Source: CAYNJF01 sp964397555
GTDB taxonomy: Bacteria; Pseudomonadota; Gammaproteobacteria; Berkiellales; Berkiellaceae
Assembly (NCBI GenBank): GCA_964397555.1
Contig: CAYNJF010000005.1
Span: forward strand, 1-64,000
Direction: 5' to 3'
Length of the DNA stretch: 64,000 bases
Of the stretch, positions 27,220 through 35,177 are shown one piece after another. Under the pieces are notes generated by a model. It did not search any database. It had not been told where the DNA came from and saw only the letters and a program-made list of their open reading frames with translations. The translations under genes were made by a program, and so were the position numbers. Numbering within the stretch: the first letter of the stretch is position 1; every line of letters starts with the position of its first letter.

Positions 27220-28434
27220 ATGTCAAGCCGTGATTTTAGACCGCCAATGGGCGCGATGCTCATAAGCCAGCGTTATCGATTGCAGCATCAATTGGATGAG
27301 CCGACCCTCTCAAGCAGCACCCTCAAAAAAGCTGATGATCTTCTCGAAAGTCTTGATGATCATTACCCTTATGAGAATGTGTTTGGCTCGGTTGAGCAGT
27401 TGTACATTGCAGGGGGCGGTGGCGCAGGCCGTTCTTTACCCGGGGCTTTCGTCGAAGCAGAAAAATTTGGCCTTGATTTTAAAAACGTCAATGTGGTGTG
27501 TGGTACCTCGGTTGGCTCAATCAGTGCTCTTGGGATTGCGCTTGGGATTAAAACGCAAGACATGACCTCGGTCCTTGACGATATTCCTGCTGAGCGATTT
27601 CAAGATTGGAGCTTTTGGAGCTCAATTTCGAATTTTTTTACTCGCTGGGGGTGGTGTGAAGGAAAAGAGTTTTCGGCGTATTTTCGCGAATATATTTTCG
27701 AACGTACCAAACAAGATTTGGGCGAGGACAAAGCACTTTGGGATCCTACTTTTTTAGAATTATACAACGCGGGTTACACCAAAGAGCTTCGGGTTATCAC
27801 CTCCAATCTTGATAAGCTAGAGCCCAGTGTTTTTTCTTATAAATTAACACCCCACAAAAAAGTAGCCGACATTGTTGGCTTATCGTGCTCGGTGCCCATC
27901 ATGTTCCCCCCTCAGCAAATCACCTCCCCAGAAGGGGTTCGTGAGTGGCATACGGATGGAGGCGTGTTGCTAAATTACCCGTTCGCAGCCGGAAACACCG
28001 AGGCGGTTGAATTTGATAAAATGCTCGGGTTTTTGTTTGTCAATGGGACCACCGCCGAGAAAATACGCCCTAAATACGGGCCAGGCATAAATTCATTTAT
28101 TCAATTTTGCATCACCTTAGTTTCCGCGATTTTATTTCAACAACCGCTGTCGCTGTCTCAACAGGTCAAAGATCGCACCGTTGCCATTCGGATCAACCAC
28201 AATCCAGCAAAGTTTACCGCCACACCAGAAGAACAACGAGTCTTAGATAAAGGCGGCAAAGACGCCGTTCGAGCACTGGCCGAAGACATCAAGTTAAAGC
28301 GTCAAAAAGCTTATAATTTAGCGCTAACTCAGCAAACTATCAAAACCTATCGACGGATGTCCTTGAGCTCCATCGACTTACAGGCATCGGACCCTTTGAA
28401 GCCAAAGTCTAAAAAGCAGGTACGCTTTGCATGA
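27220..28434 (+). CDS. Patatin-like phospholipase
   Basis: 404 residues. The patatin hydrolase elements are complete: oxyanion loop AGGGGAGRSLPG, nucleophile elbow CGTSVGS with the catalytic Ser, and the dyad Asp in HTDGGVLLNYP. It is therefore likely an active lipid acyl hydrolase. There is no signal peptide. A hydrophobic segment (FIQFCITLVSAILFQ) and a basic C-terminus (KPKSKKQVRFA) follow the catalytic domain. AAAAGGA precedes the ATG by six bases. The architecture recalls VipD/ExoU-like bacterial phospholipases, but secretion is not shown by the sequence. Confidence 0.88.
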   Translation: MSSRDFRPPMGAMLISQRYRLQHQLDEPTLSSSTLKKADDLLESLDDHYPYENVFGSVEQLYIAGGGGAGRSLPGAFVEAEKFGLDFKNVNVVCGTSVGSISALGIALGIKTQDMTSVLDDIPAERFQDWSFWSSISNFFTRWGWCEGKEFSAYFREYIFERTKQDLGEDKALWDPTFLELYNAGYTKELRVITSNLDKLEPSVFSYKLTPHKKVADIVGLSCSVPIMFPPQQITSPEGVREWHTDGGVLLNYPFAAGNTEAVEFDKMLGFLFVNGTTAEKIRPKYGPGINSFIQFCITLVSAILFQQPLSLSQQVKDRTVAIRINHNPAKFTATPEEQRVLDKGGKDAVRALAEDIKLKRQKAYNLALTQQTIKTYRRMSLSSIDLQASDPLKPKSKKQVRFA

Positions 28435-28452
28435 TGGGGCATCTTTGTTAGC

Positions 28453-29172
28453 ATGGACTTTTTTTTGGACGTCGTTGTGAAAGAACCTTGCATAGAACCT
28501 TCGTGGAAACAGCATCTAAGTTCGGAGTTTGCCCAACCTTATATGCAGTCATTACGATCTTTTTTGGTCGAAGAAAAGAAGCAAAAAAAGGTAATTTTTC
28601 CTCCAAACTCTGATTTGTTCAACGCGTTTGAGTACACGCCTGTTGACGACGTCAAAGTCGTGATACTGGGTCAAGATCCTTATCATGGTCCGAACCAAGC
28701 CCACGGCCTTTGTTTTTCTGTTAAACCTCAGGTTCGCATTCCTCCGTCTCTTGTGAACATTTACAAAGAACTTCAAAGCGATTTGGGGCTTGAGCCGGCC
28801 TTGCATGGTTGCCTTACCTCTTGGGCCAAACAGGGCGTTTTATTGCTGAACAGTGTGCTCACTGTTGAGCAAGGCAAAGCGGGAGCTCATCAAGGTAAGG
28901 GGTGGGAGACGTTTACCGACAAAGTGATTCATGTCATCAATGAACACCCAACCCCCAAAGTATTTGTACTATGGGGCGCTTACGCTCAAAAGAAAGCAAG
29001 CTTTTTACATGACCGACATTTGGTGCTTAAAAGCGTGCACCCGTCACCCTTATCGGCTCATCGTGGCTTTTTTGGTTCAAAACCGTTTTCTAAAATTAAT
29101 GCCTTTTTAGAACAGCATGGCCAAAGCCCCATTGACTGGAAGTTACCAAACTCAACTGCTGAACACAATTAA
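28453..29172 (+). CDS. ung: Uracil-DNA glycosylase (family 1)
   Basis: Removes uracil from DNA. 239 residues. Water-activating motif VVILGQDPYHGPNQAHGLCFSV with the catalytic Asp, the GVLLLNSVLTV segment, and the DNA-intercalation loop HPSPLSAHRGFFG are all present. It starts 18 bases after the patatin gene. Confidence 0.97.
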   Translation: MDFFLDVVVKEPCIEPSWKQHLSSEFAQPYMQSLRSFLVEEKKQKKVIFPPNSDLFNAFEYTPVDDVKVVILGQDPYHGPNQAHGLCFSVKPQVRIPPSLVNIYKELQSDLGLEPALHGCLTSWAKQGVLLLNSVLTVEQGKAGAHQGKGWETFTDKVIHVINEHPTPKVFVLWGAYAQKKASFLHDRHLVLKSVHPSPLSAHRGFFGSKPFSKINAFLEQHGQSPIDWKLPNSTAEHN

Positions 29173-29179
29173 GCTGATC

Positions 29180-29308
29180 GGGCCACCATGAGTGGATTAG
29201 GCCACTTCAATTGGTGGTGATCTCTGGCCCATTTGAGGGGCTCTTTTCTGTGGAGAGTCCAATGGCTATGAACTAACCTCAAAATAAAGAACCAACAAGG
29301 ACTCTCAA
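29180..29308 (+). promoter_or_regulatory. Structured leader with competing hairpins before the deaminase gene
   Basis: Two structured parts. First, CCACCA (29183-29188) pairs with TGGTGG (29212-29217) around an inner AGTGG/CCACT hairpin (29191-29206), and GGGCCA (29180-29185) can instead pair with TGGCCC (29225-29230). Second, AGAGTCC (29254-29260) can pair upstream with GGGCTCT (29238-29244, one G-U pair) or downstream with GGACTCT (29299-29305). The latter overlaps the AAGGA ribosome binding site of the next gene. These alternatives exclude each other, as in a translational switch. Confidence 0.5.
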
Positions 29309-29785
29309 ATGGACGACATCAAAAAACAAGCCATGCAGCTTGCCATTCAAAGCGCCCTTACCGGGATCACCCAAAAAGAAGGGGGTCCATTTGGCGCTTG
29401 CGTGGTTAAAGACTCGAAAATCATTTCAGTGGCGCACAACACAGTGCTTAAAGATAAGGATCCAAGCTGTCATGCGGAGGTCAATGCGATTCGCCAAGCG
29501 GCTAAAGCTCTTGACTCCCATATTTTGGAAGGGTGTGAGCTCTACACGACGGCTGAGCCATGTCCAATGTGCCTGTCTGCTATCTATTGGGCGCGTATCG
29601 ATAAGATTTATGTTGGCGTGGATAAAGAAATTGCCAAAGAGTTTGGCTTTGATGACGCTAAATTCTACGAGCAGATTAAATTACAACCTGAGCAACGAGA
29701 AGTCCCTTCAGAGTATGGAGTGATGACTCAAGAGTGCAAAAAAGTCTTTGAGCATTGGGAAGACCTCGAGGGCTCCATTTACTGA
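29309..29785 (+). CDS. guaD: Guanine deaminase-type nucleoside deaminase
   Basis: 158-residue member of the cytidine-deaminase superfamily, closest in text to the small bacterial guanine deaminases that convert guanine to xanthine. Zinc ligands are in CHAEVNAIRQA (His-Ala-Glu) and EPCPMCLSAIYWARI (PCxxC). The C-terminal region EVPSEYGVMTQECKKVF fits the domain-swapped tail of the GuaD group. Its end overlaps the convergent PHP gene by seven bases. Another purine or pyrimidine base substrate cannot be excluded. Confidence 0.85.
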   Translation: MDDIKKQAMQLAIQSALTGITQKEGGPFGACVVKDSKIISVAHNTVLKDKDPSCHAEVNAIRQAAKALDSHILEGCELYTTAEPCPMCLSAIYWARIDKIYVGVDKEIAKEFGFDDAKFYEQIKLQPEQREVPSEYGVMTQECKKVFEHWEDLEGSIY

Positions 29786-30624
29786 TAATAGATGGGGTTG
29801 TTTTGCTTGGCCAGCTCGTACAGCTTTTCAAACCGATCCCAAGGCGTGAAAGAGCACCCAAGGCGCTGATAAGGATTGGGCCTGTGAAAATCAGAACCAC
29901 CTGTGGCAAATTTGCCCTTGGCGCCAGCCAAACTTTGCATGCGGTGTTCTATGGTTTGGGGTAAGTTGCTGTAAAAAACTTCGACCCCATCAAACGGCAA
30001 GTCGACCAAGCGTCGAAGCTTATTATTTTTCTTAATCATGTGGGGGTGAGCCAACACCGCCATGCCATTCGCTTGATGAATTAAGTCGATGGCTTGCTCC
30101 GTTTCAAAGACTTTTAAGGTCACATTGCCTAATTGTTTATCATTTAAAAATCGGTCAAAGGCGTCTTGCATGGACGAACAGTGTCCGCGGGTGACAAGCG
30201 AGTGGGCGACATGCGCTCTGGTCAGATGCGCCATGTGATGCTCGGCCATCAAGCTTTCTTTATCTAGGCTTACCCCACGTTTGGCGAGCTTTTCCAAGAT
30301 CTTATCCAAGCGCTCAATACGAGCATGCTTTAGGGTTTCAATGGCCTCATGAATGCTGGCGTTTTCGATGTCTAGGCTATAGGCGAGGACATGGACACTC
30401 ATGGATTCAAAGTGGGTAGAAAACTCAAGCCCAGGGATGATTTTAAGCGTCTCATCCTGCATGGCCAATAAAGCCGGGTAGGCGTCCAGACAATCATGAT
30501 CCGTCACACAAAGCCCGGACAGTCCAGCTTGTCGTGCTTGTTCAACCAACGCCTCAGGCGATAACACACCATCCGAAAAGGTGGTGTGTGTATGAAGATC
30601 CGCCTTAAGGAGTTCAGTTGGCAT
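29779..30624 (-). CDS. PHP-domain phosphoesterase (YciV/RNase AM-like)
   Basis: 281 residues. Metal-binding PHP motifs: ADLHTHTTFSDG, VTDHDCLDAYPAL, IPGLEFSTHFE, VLAHPHMI and GGSDFHRPNP. The YciV/TrpH relatives include a 5'-3' exonuclease acting on short oligonucleotides and 3',5'-bisnucleotides; the substrate here is inferred from that similarity. ATG at 30624 gives the normal beginning and overlaps the EamA gene end by 11 bases, so the two are coupled. Confidence 0.87.
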   Translation of the reverse strand: MPTELLKADLHTHTTFSDGVLSPEALVEQARQAGLSGLCVTDHDCLDAYPALLAMQDETLKIIPGLEFSTHFESMSVHVLAYSLDIENASIHEAIETLKHARIERLDKILEKLAKRGVSLDKESLMAEHHMAHLTRAHVAHSLVTRGHCSSMQDAFDRFLNDKQLGNVTLKVFETEQAIDLIHQANGMAVLAHPHMIKKNNKLRRLVDLPFDGVEVFYSNLPQTIEHRMQSLAGAKGKFATGGSDFHRPNPYQRLGCSFTPWDRFEKLYELAKQNNPIYYQ

Positions 30625-31534
30625 GCGCAACTTTTCTTGCTGAAATCTCTTCTTGATAGAACAAGACAAGCCCTACGGAAAAGATGGCCATGGAGGCATA
30701 ATAATGCCAGGTAATGGCCTCACCCAAAAAGTACCAGCCAAAAAGAGAGGCAAAGATGGGCGTCACAAGGCCGGCTAAGGCCATAAACGTGGCTGAGAAC
30801 TTGGTCAATAAATAGCCATACAAGTTATAACAAATGATGTTTGAAATGATCATCATCCAAATGGCGCATTCTAAGAACAGCTTATATTGACCATCAATAA
30901 CCGGCACAGGGCTCCATTGCTCGCCACTCATGTACGAGTGAACCAGGGCAAGGGCCCCACCAATGGTCATGGCAATCCCATTGGCTAAGATTGGGGTGTA
31001 TTTGTACTGGTTGATGATTTTTTTAAGTAAAATCCAGCCATACACACTGGCAAAGACAGCAACGACAACCGCGACCTCTGGCCAATCAAAAATCATCAAA
31101 TCTTTGGACAGCTCGCCCAAACTCATCGACTCGAGCAAAATCGGGGTTAAACCGATAAAGCCAATCGATAGTCCCAACCATTTTTTCTGACTCATGCGCT
31201 CTTTTAAAATTAAGAAGGCTAAAAAGGCGGCGACAAAGGGAGACAACGAATAAATGAGGCAAACCTTAGCGGAGTTGAGATGAACGATGCCCCAAATCTC
31301 GGCAATGTTCGTCACGTAGATACTGATTAAGCCTAGAGCAAACAGAGGAAGCCAGTGCTCGGAGCTGATGGTAAATCGCTTTCGATTGGTCAGGTATTGG
31401 TGTCCAACCAACAATAGGCCAGCTACGAACATACGCGAACCAATCAAGAAGAAGGGTTCTGAATATTCCAAAGCTGTTTTACTTAACGTAAATAAGCTGG
31501 CAAACAAAGCAAATAAGAGAATGACGAGTGGCAC
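30614..31534 (-). CDS. EamA/DMT-family transporter
   Basis: 306 residues with about ten hydrophobic helices in two EamA repeats (for example LGLISIYVTNIAEIWGIV and FATMALAGLVTPIFASLFG-like text near the end). Inner-membrane exporter of metabolites; substrate unknown. It starts with GTG at 31534, supported by AAGGAG seven bases upstream. It is translationally coupled to the PHP gene downstream. Confidence 0.85.
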   Translation of the reverse strand: MPLVILLFALFASLFTLSKTALEYSEPFFLIGSRMFVAGLLLVGHQYLTNRKRFTISSEHWLPLFALGLISIYVTNIAEIWGIVHLNSAKVCLIYSLSPFVAAFLAFLILKERMSQKKWLGLSIGFIGLTPILLESMSLGELSKDLMIFDWPEVAVVVAVFASVYGWILLKKIINQYKYTPILANGIAMTIGGALALVHSYMSGEQWSPVPVIDGQYKLFLECAIWMMIISNIICYNLYGYLLTKFSATFMALAGLVTPIFASLFGWYFLGEAITWHYYASMAIFSVGLVLFYQEEISARKVAHAN

Positions 31535-31654
31535 TTGATGTCTCCTTCAGTAGCCTGACCCAAATTCCTAAGCGGGCCGAAGGTCAATCCGCTATTATGC
31601 GACAGAGAGACCAAAAAGAAAAAAAGAACGACCCCAAAAAGTAATTCGATTAAC

Positions 31655-32623
31655 TTACTTGAGTCTGGATACGGAGAAATCCGCCAAGTCGCGCAAACCT
31701 TGAATGTACGTGTTGGAAGGCAAAGCGTTTAAGGCTGCCTTGGCTTGGTCGGCATGGGATTGAGCCTCTTGCATGGTTTGCTCGAGGGCTCCTGTATCAA
31801 TCACCGCTTCGGTGATGGTGGCTTGATGGGTCAAATCGCCATCTTCAACGGCTTTTTGAATGAGGGCTTTTAAAGCGGGCTCAGCTCGCTCGTAGGTGTG
31901 GATTAAAGGCAAAGTCATTTTACCTTCGACCAAATCATCGCCATTGTTTTTACCCATCACGCTTGAGCCTACACGGTAATCCAGCGCATCGTCGATGAGT
32001 TGGAAGGCAATACCAATATGCTTACCGTAGGCTTTTAGCGCGAGTTGTGCACTTTTATCACAGCCAGCTAGAACGCCGGCACACAATGCGGCGACTTCAA
32101 ATAACTTCGCGGTTTTTGCATTGATGATGGAGTAATACTCACTGATTTCAAGCGAAGGGCAGCGTTGCTTGGATAGCTGTAGAATCTCGCCTTCGGCAAT
32201 CACGGTTGTGGCCTCAGATAAAATATCCAAGATCTCAAACGACTTAAGGGCCACCATCATTTGAAAGGCTCTAGAATACAAAAAATCCCCAACAAGCACG
32301 GGCGCGGCGTTTCCCCAAATGACATTCGCCGTCTTTTTACCCCGTCGCAAGGAGGAGGCATCGATGACGTCATCATGAAGGAGGGTGGCCGTATGGATGT
32401 ATTCGAGGATGACCGACAGTTCTACGGGTTTATCATCGGCAACATTTAAGCCCTTCGAAGCCAATAACAAAACCATGGGGCGAATGCGTTTACCGCCACT
32501 AGAAATGAGATGCTCGGAGATCGACTGGGTCAATGGGACCGTGGACTCAAGATTCTGAATAATCAGAGTATCCACCCTGGTCAGCTGAGAGCTTACAAGC
32601 TCCCGGATGGCATCAAATTGCAT
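31655..32623 (-). CDS. ispB: Polyprenyl (octaprenyl) diphosphate synthase
   Basis: Elongates farnesyl diphosphate to the long isoprenoid tail of ubiquinone. 322 residues. First Asp-rich motif LLHDDVIDASSLRRGK, second motif QLIDDALDY, and the GGKRIRPMVLLLASK start block. The divergent rplU beyond the 380-base spacer is the standard gammaproteobacterial arrangement. Chain length (C40 or other) cannot be read with certainty. Confidence 0.94.
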   Translation of the reverse strand: MQFDAIRELVSSQLTRVDTLIIQNLESTVPLTQSISEHLISSGGKRIRPMVLLLASKGLNVADDKPVELSVILEYIHTATLLHDDVIDASSLRRGKKTANVIWGNAAPVLVGDFLYSRAFQMMVALKSFEILDILSEATTVIAEGEILQLSKQRCPSLEISEYYSIINAKTAKLFEVAALCAGVLAGCDKSAQLALKAYGKHIGIAFQLIDDALDYRVGSSVMGKNNGDDLVEGKMTLPLIHTYERAEPALKALIQKAVEDGDLTHQATITEAVIDTGALEQTMQEAQSHADQAKAALNALPSNTYIQGLRDLADFSVSRLK

Positions 32624-32650
32624 GAGAATGATTAGGCCTTATGGTTGGGC

Positions 32651-32779
32651 TTACTTTTTCTTACGATGAATAAACTCGACCGAATATACTCGGTCCACAG
32701 CGTGAGCACAATAGTCGTACTCGCCTTGGGCAAGTCTAGTATTGGAAAGCCATTGAATTAAGTTTGTCAGCTTATGCAA
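32651..32779 (-). CDS. Possible 42-residue small ORF in the ispB leader
   Basis: Open frame reading through WLSNTRLAQGEYDYCAHAVD and ending EFIHRKKK before TAA at 32651, with TTG at 32779 as the only plausible start; an upstream TGA closes the frame. Composition (aromatic and charged residues, lysine-rich end) looks protein-like and it lies downstream of a good -10 box. No Shine-Dalgarno is evident and I recognise no family. It could also be the eroded end of a lost gene. Confidence 0.3.
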   Translation of the reverse strand: MHKLTNLIQWLSNTRLAQGEYDYCAHAVDRVYSVEFIHRKKK

Positions 32780-32805
32780 AGGCTTGCTTTTAGGCGAAAA
32801 AAATC

Positions 32806-32811
32806 ATTATA
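32806..32811 (-). promoter_or_regulatory. Probable -10 box of the ispB transcript
   Basis: Minus-strand TATAAT, perfect consensus, about 185 bases upstream of ispB. No matching -35 element is obvious at 16-18 bases. Confidence 0.45.
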
Positions 32812-32907
32812 TACCGCCATTGCACGCAAAATGCAGTAAAAGCGTGCACCATCAGGCATAGTCATTCAGAAAATCTTGATGAATTCACCCATTTAGGGGA
32901 ATTCGTC

Positions 32908-32936
32908 TTGCGTAATTGTCGTGCTTGAAGTAGAAT
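32908..32936 (+). promoter_or_regulatory. Sigma70-type promoter of rplU-rpmA
   Basis: -35 TTGCGT (32908-32913), 17-base spacer, -10 TAGAAT (32931-32936), 67 bases before the rplU start. Confidence 0.6.
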
Positions 32937-32963
32937 TTTTCGCCTTTAGGGCCCATGAAATCG

Positions 32964-32986
32964 AGCAATTAGTTTGATTAATTGCT
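32964..32986 (+). promoter_or_regulatory. Hairpin in the rplU leader
   Basis: AGCAATTA, seven-base loop, TAATTGCT: a perfect 8-bp stem between the promoter and the rplU ribosome binding site (GGAGA). A candidate for ribosomal-protein autoregulation or simple mRNA structure. Confidence 0.45.
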
Positions 32987-33003
32987 AAATTCGGAGAATC
33001 AAA

Positions 33004-33333
33004 GTGAGTGATAACCAGACCTACGCGGTGATCAAAACTGGTGGCAAGCAGCGTCTTGTTCAAGTGGGAAAAACCATCAAAGTAGAAAAAATCGATGGTG
33101 AAGTCGGTAGTAAAATTAAAATTGAAGAAGTGTTGATGATTTCTTCTGATGGCAGCGTCAGCATTGGTGCCCCAACCGTTGCAGGCAGCTCTGTTGAGGC
33201 TGAGATTCAAGCTCATGGCCGTAATAAGAAAGTGACTGTAGTCAAATTCAAGCGTCGTAAAAAATATCGTCGTAAGCAAGGTCATCGTCAAGATTTTACT
33301 GAGCTTAAAATCACAAATATTAAAGCAGCTTAG
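33004..33333 (+). CDS. rplU: 50S ribosomal protein L21
   Basis: Large-subunit ribosomal protein binding 23S rRNA. 109 residues. YAVIKTGGKQ near the start and the basic segment KKVTVVKFKRRKKYRRKQGHR are diagnostic. It starts with GTG at 33004, with GGAGA six bases upstream. rpmA follows 11 bases later, the universal rplU-rpmA pair. Confidence 0.97.
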   Translation: MSDNQTYAVIKTGGKQRLVQVGKTIKVEKIDGEVGSKIKIEEVLMISSDGSVSIGAPTVAGSSVEAEIQAHGRNKKVTVVKFKRRKKYRRKQGHRQDFTELKITNIKAA

Positions 33334-33344
33334 GAGCATTAGAT

Positions 33345-33614
33345 ATGGCACATAAGAAGGCGGGTGGTAGTACGCGAAATGGCCGCGACTCCAACCCTAA
33401 ATATCTAGGTGTTAAGTGTTTCGGTGGCCAGAAAGTGACTGCCGGTTCCATCATCGTTCGCCAAAGAGGCACAAAGTTCCATCCTGGAGCGTTTGTTGGC
33501 ATCGGTGGTGATGACACGTTGTTTGCCAAAGTATCAGGCACGGTTCAGTTTTTGAATGGCGGTGCCGGTAATCGTCAATCCGTGACGATTATCCCAGAAG
33601 AGCAAACGAACTAG
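33345..33614 (+). CDS. rpmA: 50S ribosomal protein L27
   Basis: Peptidyl-transferase-centre ribosomal protein. 89 residues. MAHKKAGGSTRNGRDSNPKY is the highly conserved L27 start, followed by LGVKCFGGQ and GSIIVRQRGTKFHPG. It begins directly at the Met-Ala-His form without a cleavable extension. Confidence 0.98.
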   Translation: MAHKKAGGSTRNGRDSNPKYLGVKCFGGQKVTAGSIIVRQRGTKFHPGAFVGIGGDDTLFAKVSGTVQFLNGGAGNRQSVTIIPEEQTN

Positions 33615-33631
33615 ATTCGGCCATAGTTTTA

Positions 33632-33658
33632 GAAAAAGCCTCAACTTGAGGCTTTTTT
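33632..33658 (+). terminator. Intrinsic terminator between rpmA and obgE
   Basis: GCCTC / GAGGC stem (extendable to GCCTCAA/TTGAGGC) at 33638-33652, preceded by A and followed by six T. It may attenuate read-through into obgE. Confidence 0.8.
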
Positions 33659-33683
33659 GCGTTTAGAGCACAGAGATTTTGTT

Positions 33684-34745
33684 ATGAAGTTTGTCGATGA
33701 AGCAACTTTACTGGTAGAAGCAGGCAAGGGCGGTAATGGCTCTGGGAGCTTCCGACGAGAGAAGTACGTTCCTTTTGGTGGCCCTGATGGGGGTGATGGA
33801 GGGGATGGCGGCGACGTGTATCTGCAAGCCCATAAATCTTTGAACACCTTGGTCGATTTTAGGTATTTACGCCAAGTAAAAGCCGGGAATGGGGACTGTG
33901 GTCACGGTCGCCAGCGCTATGGAAAAAAGGGTGAGCATAAAATTATCCAAGTGCCAGTTGGCACCTGTGTCTACGACATGAGTGGTGAGCTGATTGGTGA
34001 TTTGACGCAAGCTGGCCAAACCTTATTGGTCGCTAAGGGTGGCCAAGGTGGCTTGGGCAACATCCATTTTAAAAGCTCTACCAACCAGGCCCCGAAAAAA
34101 ACCACCCCTGGAAAGCTAGGGGAATCTAGAAGCTTAAAGCTGGAACTTAAGTTATTGGCCGATGTGGGCTTGCTTGGGTTGCCTAATGCCGGTAAATCCA
34201 CCTTTATTCGTTCGGTCTCTGCCGCTCGCCCTAAAGTGGCCGATTATCCTTTTACCACCTTGGTGCCTCAATTAGGCACAGTAAGCTTGGGTAAAGGCAG
34301 TTCCTTTGTCATTGCTGATATTCCAGGGATCATTGAAGGCGCAAGCGAAGGAGCCGGTCTTGGGCTTAAATTCTTGAGGCATTTAGCTCGCACGAAAGCG
34401 TTGTTGCACTTAGTCGATGTCTCTTCATTGGCCGATGTTCCCTACCAAAAAGCGATCCCTTTGATTTTGGACGAACTTAAAGCCTTTGGTTCTTTGCTCG
34501 ACAAGCCACGTTGGTTGATTCTTAATAAAATCGACATGTTGGATGAGGCCGATCAAACCGCCATATTAGAAGAGCTCAAAGAGCAGTTCGCTGATACACC
34601 CATCTACGCCATTTCAAACATCACACGAGGCGGACTTGAAAGCCTTATTCAGGATTTGGGGGAGTTTGTCATGAACTTGCAACCTCAATCGGATGAGAGG
34701 CTAGAAGAAGAAGTCTTTGAGGAAGAGAGTGAGCCACAAGAGTAA
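33684..34745 (+). CDS. obgE: GTPase Obg/CgtA
   Basis: Ribosome-assembly and stress-linked GTPase of the Obg family. 353 residues. Glycine-rich Obg fold at the N-terminus (KFVDEATLLVEAGKGGNGSG, GGDGGDGGDVY), then the G domain with GLPNAGKST, the DIPGIIEGASEGAGLG switch II region and NKID. The C-terminus is acidic. ATG at 33684 gives the standard beginning; the frame is open to 33657. Confidence 0.96.
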   Translation: MKFVDEATLLVEAGKGGNGSGSFRREKYVPFGGPDGGDGGDGGDVYLQAHKSLNTLVDFRYLRQVKAGNGDCGHGRQRYGKKGEHKIIQVPVGTCVYDMSGELIGDLTQAGQTLLVAKGGQGGLGNIHFKSSTNQAPKKTTPGKLGESRSLKLELKLLADVGLLGLPNAGKSTFIRSVSAARPKVADYPFTTLVPQLGTVSLGKGSSFVIADIPGIIEGASEGAGLGLKFLRHLARTKALLHLVDVSSLADVPYQKAIPLILDELKAFGSLLDKPRWLILNKIDMLDEADQTAILEELKEQFADTPIYAISNITRGGLESLIQDLGEFVMNLQPQSDERLEEEVFEEESEPQE

Positions 34746-34767
34746 TGTGGCTCCAAAAGAAACAACC

Positions 34768-35034
34768 TTAAGCGGCCGCTTTCTTCACCATCGTGTTTAA
34801 ACGACTCTTATGGCGGTCAGCTTTGTTTCTGTGAATGATGCCCTTGTTGGCAAGCTTATCAATCATAGAAGTCGCAGACACATACGCTTGCTTGGCTTCG
34901 TCTACTTTTTTCTCTTCTACAAGCTTGATTACCAGCTTGATAGCGCCGAACATTCTGGATTTCTGCCAGCGGTTGTTCATGCGATGCTTTTCAGCCTGTC
35001 TTGCTCTTTTGGCTGCTTGTCTTGAATTAGCCAA
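34768..35034 (-). CDS. rpsT: 30S ribosomal protein S20
   Basis: Small-subunit protein binding 16S rRNA. 88 residues: MANSRQAAKRARQAEK start, then a lysine-rich helical body ending NTMVKKAAA. The start codon is TTG, as in E. coli rpsT where UUG takes part in autoregulation of translation. AGGAG lies six bases upstream. It is convergent with obgE after a 22-base gap. Confidence 0.96.
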   Translation of the reverse strand: MANSRQAAKRARQAEKHRMNNRWQKSRMFGAIKLVIKLVEEKKVDEAKQAYVSATSMIDKLANKGIIHRNKADRHKSRLNTMVKKAAA

Positions 35035-35072
35035 TGGGATCTCCTCGGAGTCGTAGTCAATTAAGGTTAGCG

Positions 35073-35101
35073 ATCATGCTGTTTTTTGTTAAGCTTGTCA
35101 A
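35073..35101 (-). promoter_or_regulatory. Sigma70 promoter of rpsT
   Basis: On the minus strand: TTGACA (35096-35101, perfect -35), 17-base spacer, CATGAT (35073-35078, -10 like). It lies about 40 bases upstream of the rpsT start. Confidence 0.72.
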
Positions 35102-35177
35102 TGGGCTTATAGCCTAACGCGCTTTAGCCAGCACTATTCATTAAGTTTTCTTTCTAATATTGATAGGGATGCCACAC

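Noticed and set aside
29173..29235. Intrinsic terminator after ung
   Set aside because: Stable pairing is present but no T run follows; it is better described as part of the guaD leader.
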